From positions 24,691 through 88,690 of the forward strand of contig CAZCOH010000003.1 of NCBI GenBank assembly GCA_964500645.1: a stretch of 64,000 bases of DNA. Reading direction: 5' to 3'. The notes beneath the pieces were generated by a model. The model saw only the letters and a list, made by a program, of their open reading frames with translations. It was not told the origin of the DNA and ran no database searches. Both the position numbers and the translations under genes were made by a program. The stretch is from CAYFIW01 sp964500645 (lineage in GTDB: Bacteria; Chloroflexota; Dehalococcoidia; Lucifugimonadales; UBA826). How positions within the stretch are numbered: position 1 is the stretch's first letter; every line of letters begins with the position of its first letter. This document shows positions 1 to 6,554 of the stretch, piece by piece.

Positions 1-1
1 A

Positions 2-40
2 ACTGATGAATTAGCGCTTCCTAAATTTAAGCCTGCATAG
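2..40 (+). CDS. C-terminal end of an unidentified protein (partial)
   Basis: The window opens inside an open frame that ends at a TAG at 38-40 and reads TDELALPKFKPA before the stop. A good intrinsic terminator follows 22 bases later, as expected after a real gene end. Twelve residues are too few to name a family, and the frame choice rests mainly on the terminator position. Confidence 0.4.
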   Translation, partial: TDELALPKFKPA

Positions 41-62
41 GTCAAAAAGATTTTGTGAATTT

Positions 63-94
63 GAGAAGGCTGTCATCAGGCGGCCTTCTCTTTT
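63..94 (+). terminator. Rho-independent terminator
   Basis: GAGAAGGC (63-70) is perfectly complementary to GCCTTCTC (83-90). The loop is 12 bases and a TTTT run follows directly. It lies just after the partial gene at the left edge and 23 bases before the end of the convergent DUF971 gene, so it fits termination of the plus-strand gene. Confidence 0.75.
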
Positions 95-116
95 ATGTAT
101 AAGGAGCGGGCCTTAG

Positions 117-446
117 TTATTGCTCTTCTCTCTGTGATAAGCAGCTAGGGCATGGGCACATACCCCTAAGAACGTTAAATGGGAATATACCTGTAAAGTG
201 GGCGTCACTCCACAGAAATTGAATGGCATAGTTTCCTATCATTAGATGGTCTTCTGCCTTTAGATCTGATGGTACGCTTGCAGGATCTAGAATTTGGCGC
301 TTGCTCCATTCTTCAACGCACTCAGCGCATTGGCAGCTAATCCTAATAGATTTGGCTCCGTAAGTGCTTTCATGAGAGTCAGACCATCTGATTAATATCT
401 TTTCTCCGTATAAACCTACTTTTTCAATTTTCAGTGCCTCGTCCAA
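117..446 (-). CDS. DUF971 (GBBH-like N-terminal domain) protein
   Basis: This 109-residue protein matches the DUF971 / gamma-butyrobetaine-hydroxylase-like N-terminal fold. The family signature is visible as the WSDSHESTYG stretch near residue 22. Two cysteine clusters (CQCAEC near residue 38 and CPCPSC near residue 97) suggest a metal or Fe-S site. The start is TTG at 446, chosen because an AGGAG ribosome site sits seven bases upstream. Stand-alone DUF971 proteins are often linked to Fe-S cluster maintenance, but the function here is not shown. The gene lies 57 bases downstream of hpt on the same strand, so the two are probably co-transcribed. Confidence 0.85.
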   Translation of the reverse strand: MDEALKIEKVGLYGEKILIRWSDSHESTYGAKSIRISCQCAECVEEWSKRQILDPASVPSDLKAEDHLMIGNYAIQFLWSDAHFTGIFPFNVLRGMCPCPSCLSQREEQ

Positions 447-503
447 TTGAGTTCTCCTGATTTTATTATTGTTACAAAAATAAAAAGATATAAACTTTTT
501 AGT

Positions 504-1034
504 TCAGTTGGGTGTCTCCACGTAACCTATATACGGTAGATTACGGTATTTTTGGTCTATATCCAATCCGTAACCCACAACGAAGTGATCTTCTATTTCA
601 AATCCCACATACTCTATTTCTAATGTAGTTTTTCTATTCAGCGGTTTGTTAAGCAGAGTACATATTTTTACTGACTTTGGACCTAATTCGAATAATTTTT
701 CACATATGTATTCCATAGTTTTACCCGTATCAATTATGTCCTCTACAACTACTATATCTCTGCCCATAACGTCCTCTAGATCCATGCCATGAAGTTCGAT
801 GTTCTGGCTTTGTGTACCGGAGTAGCTGGACACACTTATAAAGCCAATTCTTACTTCACCAGCTATAGAGCGTAATAGGTCAGCGGCAAAACATATTGAT
901 CCCTTTAAAATAGCAACTAATGTTAATGAGGATCCTGTTTTATCAAGTATCTCTTCGCCTATTTCTGTTACACGTCTTGAAATCTCTTCTGAGGTTATTA
1001 GTGGCTTTATAATCATCAATAATGTTGTTCTCAA
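504..1034 (-). CDS. hpt: Hypoxanthine (guanine) phosphoribosyltransferase
   Basis: This purine-salvage enzyme transfers the phosphoribosyl group of PRPP to hypoxanthine or guanine. The PRPP-binding signature VVVEDIIDTGKTM is present near residue 95, and the flexible-loop SSYSGT and the C-terminal DIDQKYRNLPYIG stretch are typical of bacterial Hpt. The protein has 176 residues from a TTG at 1034. An in-frame ATG at 1016 (MIIKPLITS) fits the usual family N-terminus equally well, and neither start has a strong ribosome site. It is transcribed away from the helicase gene, with a 270-base divergent spacer. Confidence 0.93.
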   Translation of the reverse strand: MRTTLLMIIKPLITSEEISRRVTEIGEEILDKTGSSLTLVAILKGSICFAADLLRSIAGEVRIGFISVSSYSGTQSQNIELHGMDLEDVMGRDIVVVEDIIDTGKTMEYICEKLFELGPKSVKICTLLNKPLNRKTTLEIEYVGFEIEDHFVVGYGLDIDQKYRNLPYIGYVETPN

Positions 1035-1304
1035 ATGTTTTTTTCATTATGAATCACAATCGAGGATAGAGTATAAATCATCGTAGACGGTTTGACGCAT
1101 ATCTTGAAGAAGGGTACTAGTCACAAGTGGTTTTCAGCGTATGTGAATGTAAGTTGGCTTTGACATCTAGAATATTGAAGTCAACAGAAAAATTGCAGGG
1201 GCATTAATAAATCAAATTATTGATCACATAGAACATTCAAGGTCCGATGTAAAAGTGACGCTAATAGAGAATGAGATCCTAAGAGGATTCTAAAGGCCAA
1301 TATT

Positions 1305-3584
1305 TTGGATGTAGAAAGATTTATCGCCGAGATAGTTAATTCCGACTGGTATTCGGATCAACTCGTGCATTGGGAAAAAATACCTGGTCGTAGATTTATA
1401 CCAGGAAAATTAAAGGCCAATCTTTCGCAGTCTATGTGGAATGTTCTAGAAACCAAGAATATAGAACGTCTGTATTGCCACCAAGCAGAGTCCATTGATC
1501 TGGCTCTTTTAGGTAGGCACATCATAATAACTACGTCCACAGCAAGCGGAAAAAGTCTTTGTTATAACATCCCGGTTTATGAAACCTTGTCGAGGGATAA
1601 ATTTTCAAGAGCTCTTTATGTTTTCCCAACCAAGGCTCTTGCTCAAGATCAATACAAAGAGCTCGACTCATTTCATAATTTCTTCGAAAATGTTAGCCAT
1701 GGCCTATTTGATGGCGATACTCCGTCCGTAGAAAGATCTTATTTAAGAAGGAATTCACGTTTGCTGGTGACTAACCCAGACATGCTGCATCTTGGGGTAT
1801 TACCACATCCTAATTTATGGGCTACTTTCTTAAGAGGTTTAAAGTATGTTGTTATTGATGAAGCACATATATATAGAGGCGTTTTTGGCTCCCACGTTGC
1901 AAACGTTATACGACGCTTAAGGAGATTATGTTCAAAATTTGGAGCTTCCCCTAAATTCATATTGAGTTCGGCAACAATCGCTAACCCTAAGGATTTGGCA
2001 TTCAATTTGACCGGTCTTGATGTAGATCTTGTTGATATAGACGGGTCTCCATCTGCTTCAAAACACTTTATATTTTGGAATCCTCCATTTGACAATCAAT
2101 CTTTTGGTACGCGTAAAAATACGAATGCTGAATCTGCTAAGCTCATGTCAGAATTGATAAAAAGAGAGATAAGAACGATTAATTTCGTTCGTGGAAGAAA
2201 CCAATCTGAAATCCTATCTCTGTATGCCAGAAATTATCTTTTGGATAAAAACAAATGCACGGCCACGAAAATAGCTTCTTATCATGGGAATTATTTGGCT
2301 GCTGATAGGAGAGACATAGAGAAACAATTGTTTGAAGGAAAATTGTTGGGGCTTGTTAGTACTAATGCGATGGAGTTAGGTGTTGATATTGGTAACCTTG
2401 AAGCGACGATACTTACAGGGTTTCCTGGATCTGTCTCTAGTTCTTGGCAACAGTCTGGCCGGAGTGGCCGAGGGGAAGAAGAATCTCTAAGTCTATTGGT
2501 AGCTTCTAATGATCCCATAGATCAGTACATTATGGACAATCCTTCATCTTTTTTTGAAAAATCTGTCGAATATTCTTTACTCTCTCCTGCCAATTTGCAT
2601 ATTCAGAAGCCTCATTTGAAATGTTCTGCTTATGAAATGCCGATTTCTATGGGAGACACTAAATTTTTTGGTCCTGAAATGCTTTGGAGTACCGACGAAT
2701 TGGCTGAATCAGGTTCTCTTAAAGTAAAATCCTCGCAATGGTATCTTTCCGCTGACATTTCGTACCCAGCCGGAGATGTAGATATTAGAGGCGTAGGATC
2801 GTCAACGTACACTTTGGTAAACAAAGTAACTGGAGCGATACTTGAAACTGTTGATGAAACAACTGTTTATAAGAATCTTTACCCAGGAGCATTACATCTT
2901 CATCAAGGGGAATCCTTTTTAATCACTGAAATAGATTTTCCCGCAAATACTATTTACTGCACTAAGTCAGATGTGTCTTATTACACAGACTCTAAGAGCC
3001 TAACGGAAATAAAAATAGTTAACACGATTGGCAATCGGCATGTGGGAAATTCTATTGTCCATTATGGAGTTGCAAATATATCTACCGATGTGGTTAGTTT
3101 CAAAAGGATTCATAAATATTCGAATCAAGTTATCAGTGAAGAAAAACTTACTCTTCCTAATTTAAGTTTTGATACCATGGCAGTCTGGGTCGATGTTTCC
3201 GTAGAAATTCTAGAACGTATTGAATCTTATGGGTTCAATCAGTTTGGAGGTTTGCATGGGGCTGAGCACTTAATAATGTCTCTTATTCCTATGTTTGCTA
3301 TGTGTCATAGAGATGATATTGGAGGAGTTTCTAGTTTGTTGCATCCTGATACAGGAACACCGCAAATTTTTGTTTTTGATAACTACCCAGGAGGTGTCGG
3401 GATATCAGAATTGGGTTATGGAATAATGGAGGATCTGTGGGATATGTCTTTAAATGTGATCAAACGTTGCCTATGTGAAAGCGGTTGTCCTGCTTGCATA
3501 CAGTTTCCGGGGTGCGGTAGAAATAATGAACCTTTGGATAAAAAGTCAGCAAAATTAATACTTGAAGAAATATTATTGGTCTAA
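1305..3584 (+). CDS. MrfA/Hrq1-like superfamily 2 DNA helicase with DUF1998 zinc domain
   Basis: A 759-residue SF2 helicase. Walker A (TASGKS, near residue 80), the DEAH box (VVIDEAH, near residue 184), the VSTNAMELGVDIG motif V and the QQSGRSGRG motif VI are all visible. The C-terminal third matches DUF1998 and ends in a four-cysteine zinc site (CLCESGCPACIQFPGC, near residue 722). This architecture is shared by bacterial MrfA/YprA and fungal Hrq1, which act in repair of DNA crosslinks and adducts; that role is inferred here. The start is TTG at 1305, with AAAGG just upstream. The length is typical. The RdhA-like gene begins four bases after its stop. Confidence 0.9.
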   Translation: MDVERFIAEIVNSDWYSDQLVHWEKIPGRRFIPGKLKANLSQSMWNVLETKNIERLYCHQAESIDLALLGRHIIITTSTASGKSLCYNIPVYETLSRDKFSRALYVFPTKALAQDQYKELDSFHNFFENVSHGLFDGDTPSVERSYLRRNSRLLVTNPDMLHLGVLPHPNLWATFLRGLKYVVIDEAHIYRGVFGSHVANVIRRLRRLCSKFGASPKFILSSATIANPKDLAFNLTGLDVDLVDIDGSPSASKHFIFWNPPFDNQSFGTRKNTNAESAKLMSELIKREIRTINFVRGRNQSEILSLYARNYLLDKNKCTATKIASYHGNYLAADRRDIEKQLFEGKLLGLVSTNAMELGVDIGNLEATILTGFPGSVSSSWQQSGRSGRGEEESLSLLVASNDPIDQYIMDNPSSFFEKSVEYSLLSPANLHIQKPHLKCSAYEMPISMGDTKFFGPEMLWSTDELAESGSLKVKSSQWYLSADISYPAGDVDIRGVGSSTYTLVNKVTGAILETVDETTVYKNLYPGALHLHQGESFLITEIDFPANTIYCTKSDVSYYTDSKSLTEIKIVNTIGNRHVGNSIVHYGVANISTDVVSFKRIHKYSNQVISEEKLTLPNLSFDTMAVWVDVSVEILERIESYGFNQFGGLHGAEHLIMSLIPMFAMCHRDDIGGVSSLLHPDTGTPQIFVFDNYPGGVGISELGYGIMEDLWDMSLNVIKRCLCESGCPACIQFPGCGRNNEPLDKKSAKLILEEILLV

Positions 3585-3588
3585 AAAG

Positions 3589-4881
3589 ATGCCTAAAAGA
3601 AAACTCGGAATTGAAATAAAGAGGTCTGGGCGACTGGACAATGAAAATGACGTGGTGATTCCTGTAGCTTCAGATCTGCTCAAGGTGGAGGGAATTCCAA
3701 CACGTGACCCGGAAGTTTCATATTACAGTCGTGAATTTCCTTTGGAAAGTTTTGCTGTTACAGAGAGTGCCTCTGCAATTTGGGCTGAGCAAGAAAGGAA
3801 TAAGGTTTCTCCGGAAACTTCAAAGTTATATAAGGCATATCAAGAGGAAATTATGCCTTGGGTTCAAAAGATAAGAGATTCTTCAGCAAAGCTGCCGACA
3901 TCCCAGAAAGTATCTAGTAACGTAACTGAATTAGTGAGGGATAAAGCAAGAGAACTGGGGTACGGAGAAGTTGGATTCACTAAGTTTGATAGAAGGTATA
4001 TTTATTCTAGTAGGAAAGATGAGGTTAAGAGAGATTTACCTAATGCCATTTGTCTTGCGTATGAACAAGACTTTGTGAGAACTCAGACCATTCCTAGCCT
4101 TGATGCGGAAAGAGCACAAGGTGATGCCTATCTAGAGCAAGCAAAATTATCATTGGAGCTTTGTGAATTCTTGCTTGCTCTAGGCTATAGGTCCCAAATA
4201 TCTGGACCTGTGTGGCATTTCGGACCACTGATACCCATGTTTGTACAATCAGGACTTGGTCAACTTGGTGTAAATGGTCAACTTTTGTCACCACATTTTG
4301 GATCTAGAGCCAGACTTCAGGTAGTAATAACTGATGCCCCTTTAGAGCATGATGTACCTATAGATTATGGAATTTATAAACTTTGCGAGACCTGCCAAAT
4401 TTGCTTTATGAGATGCCCTGGAAAGGCGATTCAGGCCCAGAGAGTCTGGTATAGAGGAGTCGAAAAAAACAAGTTAATTCATAGGCGTTGTAGGCCTGTA
4501 ATGACCAGGTACTCTGGATGTGGCATCTGTATAAAAGTTTGTCCTGTTCAGAAGTATGGGATGGTTGAAGTCATGAGTCATTACCTAGAAACGGGAGAAA
4601 TACTTGGTAAAGGGACAGAAAATTTAGAAGGATATGAGATGCCAGGGAAAGGCTACTTTCCTCCAGGTAAGGTCCCGGCGTTTGACCGTGAATTTTTTGA
4701 TATGCCGACAGGTAGTGAAGAGGAAATAGCATTGTCAGATTTTAATAATGCGATGGATCGTACCCCTGATCTTACTGACAATGAAAAGGAAGATATATGG
4801 AGAGAATTTCAGAATAGACTTATGAAGGATAGGGAAAAGAAAACCGCGATAATTGATATGGGTATGGACATCGACAGCTGA
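3589..4881 (+). CDS. RdhA/QueG-like corrinoid iron-sulfur protein (reductive dehalogenase-like)
   Basis: A protein of about 430 residues. Its central region has the reductive-dehalogenase pattern (GLGQLGVNGQLLSPHFGSRA, then ITDAPL). It is followed by two [4Fe-4S] motifs: CETCQICFMRCP near residue 266 and a second set near residues 300-320 that includes CGICIKVCP. Family members bind a corrinoid plus two clusters. No Tat signal and no RdhB anchor gene are present, so it is probably cytoplasmic, unlike classical respiratory dehalogenases. ATG 3589 is preferred over a TTG at 3562 that would overlap the helicase. The substrate cannot be inferred. An epoxyqueuosine-reductase-like role is an alternative, but the length and C-terminal tail favour the RdhA-like group. 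Confidence 0.75.
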   Translation: MPKRKLGIEIKRSGRLDNENDVVIPVASDLLKVEGIPTRDPEVSYYSREFPLESFAVTESASAIWAEQERNKVSPETSKLYKAYQEEIMPWVQKIRDSSAKLPTSQKVSSNVTELVRDKARELGYGEVGFTKFDRRYIYSSRKDEVKRDLPNAICLAYEQDFVRTQTIPSLDAERAQGDAYLEQAKLSLELCEFLLALGYRSQISGPVWHFGPLIPMFVQSGLGQLGVNGQLLSPHFGSRARLQVVITDAPLEHDVPIDYGIYKLCETCQICFMRCPGKAIQAQRVWYRGVEKNKLIHRRCRPVMTRYSGCGICIKVCPVQKYGMVEVMSHYLETGEILGKGTENLEGYEMPGKGYFPPGKVPAFDREFFDMPTGSEEEIALSDFNNAMDRTPDLTDNEKEDIWREFQNRLMKDREKKTAIIDMGMDIDS

Positions 4882-4983
4882 TAAATAAGAGAAAAAAACC
4901 TGTTAAGGTGTGGTGACATTAATAGGTGGTTTTCGTGTATGATACTGGATATTGGTATTTAGCCTAGTTACAAGGAGTAGAAT

Positions 4984-5250
4984 ATGGCTGGAGAAGGTAA
5001 GTTCGAGGTAGAGATAGTTTATTGCGTTCCTTGAGCGCATCACGGTACGGCGGCCTGGATGGCCGGTGAATTCTTCGCCGAAGGCGGAAAAGATGTTGCC
5101 ATAAAGATAACACCAGGAACTGGTGGGATTCTGCAAGTGTTTGCTGATGGTGACAAAATTTATGATAAAGCAGAAGAAGATGGAGCCTTTCCGAACCTCC
5201 CACGAGTTAAAGAAATGCGAGCAGCTATAAAGGAAAAACTGGAAGCTTAA
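4984..5250 (+). CDS. SelW-like (Rdx family) selenoprotein with in-frame UGA selenocysteine
   Basis: Read through one in-frame TGA at 5032-5034, this frame encodes 88 residues of the Rdx/SelW/SelT thioredoxin-like fold. It starts with beta-strand FEVEIVYCVPU, so the UGA is the second position of the CxxU redox motif (Cys14, Sec17). Downstream it keeps the family pattern: PGTGGILQVFADGDKIYDK, then FPNLPRVKEM and a C-terminal helix. ATG 4984 has an excellent AAGGAG site at 4972-4977, six bases upstream, so translation clearly begins before the UGA. A SECIS-like hairpin lies just after the UGA. The gene has its own terminator. It is expected to be a thiol/selenol oxidoreductase; the physiological partner is unknown. 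selA-D are not in this window. Confidence 0.88.
5032..5070 (+). promoter_or_regulatory. Candidate bacterial SECIS element following the UGA codon
   Basis: The UGA is at 5032-5034. A perfect CGGCC/GGCCG stem (5051-5055 with 5061-5065) closes a five-base loop, TGGAT (5056-5060). The loop begins 21 bases after the UGA, and G is its second base. Bacterial SECIS elements place a small G-containing apical loop roughly 16-37 bases after the UGA. A lower CAC/GTG helix (5041-5043 with 5066-5068) can form across a bulge. SelB binding is inferred, not shown. Confidence 0.65.
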
Positions 5251-5263
5251 ATACCAGTTTTAT

Positions 5264-5312
5264 GAATTAAAAAGGCCCCGAAGGAAACGCTCCTTCGGGG
5301 CCTTTTTAATTC
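5264..5312. terminator. Perfect bidirectional terminator hairpin
   Basis: Two 22-base arms (5264-5285 and 5291-5312) are exact reverse complements around a five-base loop, AACGC. A GC-rich core (GGCCCCGAAGGA) is flanked by A-run and T-run, so the structure would terminate in both directions. It starts 13 bases after the selenoprotein stop codon, confirming that this is the real end of that transcript. Confidence 0.92.
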
Positions 5313-5598
5313 ATTTATAATTTTATATATATGTTATTTCTGAGCCGCAGTGTTTTCATGTATTCAGATTTATGCTTTTAATCCAATTTGAAAGTGATAA
5401 ACAGGCATTTATTCTTCTAATCAGGGGAATAATTTTTTCATTCGTTGGTTGGGATCTTCTTATTGCTTACAAATTGCTGTTATCAATACCACTTATGTTG
5501 ATTGATACTGCTGATGTAGTACTCTGTTCAATCCACACCTATCATTCTTTTGACAGCAATCCTACGTTTGTCAGTTTCTCCATTCCAAGTAGAACATA
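5313..5598. other. Intergenic spacer ahead of the TauE gene
   Basis: This 286-base stretch holds a possible 75-codon frame (5372-5599) with hydrophobic but unrecognisable content and no ribosome site. I see no convincing promoter or RNA structure. It presumably contains the promoter of the TauE/SafE gene. Confidence 0.4.
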
Positions 5599-6351
5599 GT
5601 GAGTGAGATTCTAATAGATATAGCCGTAGTGTTGTTAGCATTGTTTTTCGGTGCGCTAGTTCTTTGCTTTGCTGGTTTTGGAATAGCCATCGCGAGCTCC
5701 CCGCTTCTACTCCTAACCTTGGATCCCAAAAACACTGTAGTGATAATCAATACGGTGTCGTTGGCAGTTTTTTTATTATTGATATTCCAAAACAGGAAAG
5801 AAATTGATTATGGAGAGATGCGTTTCCCAATCATATTTGGACTTCTTGGAGTACCTTTTGGCCTTGTGTTCTTTGAAGGGATAAACAATATTCTGCTTGG
5901 TATATCAATAAGCATTTTAATTATTTGTTCTGGAGCATTCATTTATTATGCTAAGGACACCAAAATAGAATTGACTAGAACGAAGTTTTATATGATTTCT
6001 TTTGTTGTCGGGACATTACTAACCTCGACTGGGATTGGGGGACCATTAATGGCTGTAGCTGGTTTGAGCAAAAACTGGACTAAAAACGAGATCAGAGGTT
6101 CACTTTCCCTCTACTATATTTTTGTAGAAGGTGCCGCGGTTATTGGTTATTTGTATACAGGGAGCTTCGAGAGGGAAGTGAGTTTGTTGGTATTGGTAGG
6201 TTTGTTTCCTTCAATTTGTGGATTTTTAATAGCTTCATATTTAGCGAATAAATCTACCGAAGAGGTCTATAAAAAAGCCCTATTGGGTGTGATAATTTTA
6301 TCAGGGATAGTCGCTTTTTTGACTCAAACAGCATCTTTTTTGAATATTTGA
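5599..6351 (+). CDS. TauE/SafE (TSUP) family membrane permease
   Basis: A 250-residue polytopic membrane protein with about eight hydrophobic segments arranged in two halves. Each half carries the family's glycine-rich pattern (GALVLCFAGFGIAIASSPLL near residue 18, and GTLLTSTGIGGPLMAVAGLS near residue 138). TSUP proteins export or import sulfite, sulfoacetate or other organic anions; the substrate is not predictable here. GTG 5599 is the likely start, but no clear ribosome site is seen. The gene stands alone between the selenoprotein terminator and the thrS promoter. Confidence 0.85.
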   Translation: MSEILIDIAVVLLALFFGALVLCFAGFGIAIASSPLLLLTLDPKNTVVIINTVSLAVFLLLIFQNRKEIDYGEMRFPIIFGLLGVPFGLVFFEGINNILLGISISILIICSGAFIYYAKDTKIELTRTKFYMISFVVGTLLTSTGIGGPLMAVAGLSKNWTKNEIRGSLSLYYIFVEGAAVIGYLYTGSFEREVSLLVLVGLFPSICGFLIASYLANKSTEEVYKKALLGVIILSGIVAFLTQTASFLNI

Positions 6352-6378
6352 TCTCATTAAAAATGATTTACAGATAAA

Positions 6379-6407
6379 TTGACCCTACAAATAGGCAAAC
6401 ATATAAT
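6379..6407 (+). promoter_or_regulatory. Sigma-70-type promoter for thrS
   Basis: TTGACC (6379-6384) and a consensus TATAAT (6402-6407) are separated by 17 bases. The predicted transcript starts near 6414 and carries a leader of about 140 bases before thrS. It lies upstream of the terminator hairpin at 6484, which places that hairpin inside the thrS leader. Confidence 0.75.
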
Positions 6408-6483
6408 TCGCACGATTCTCATCGTCGGTTTTAGGTTTAAGTAAAACAAAAACTTGTCGGGGGACTTCACTTTGCTACACTGT

Positions 6484-6518
6484 TAGCTTCAACATTATTT
6501 TTCAGAAGCTATTTTTTT
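6484..6518 (+). terminator. Terminator-like hairpin in the thrS leader (candidate attenuator)
   Basis: TAGCTTC (6484-6490) pairs with GAAGCTA (6505-6511) and is followed by seven T residues. It lies between the strong promoter at 6379-6407 and the thrS start at 6555, so it could attenuate thrS. It could equally end readthrough from the TauE gene. The stem is short and AT-containing with a 14-base loop, so it would be a weak terminator. No T-box sequence is present near it. Confidence 0.55.
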
Positions 6519-6554
6519 ATTTGGATCAACTGCTTTTTGTGTGAGGCTTGTTAC

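Noticed and set aside
5059..5250. A 63-residue protein starting after the UGA
   Set aside because: It would start inside a conserved thioredoxin-like domain without a ribosome site; the strong site at 4972 supports a start at 4984 and UGA readthrough.
5372..5599. 75-residue hydrophobic frame upstream of the TauE gene
   Set aside because: No ribosome site, no recognisable domain, and composition typical of AT-rich non-coding DNA.
6408..6554. T-box in front of thrS
   Set aside because: The T-box core sequence (GGGTGGNACC) is absent; only a terminator-like hairpin is seen.
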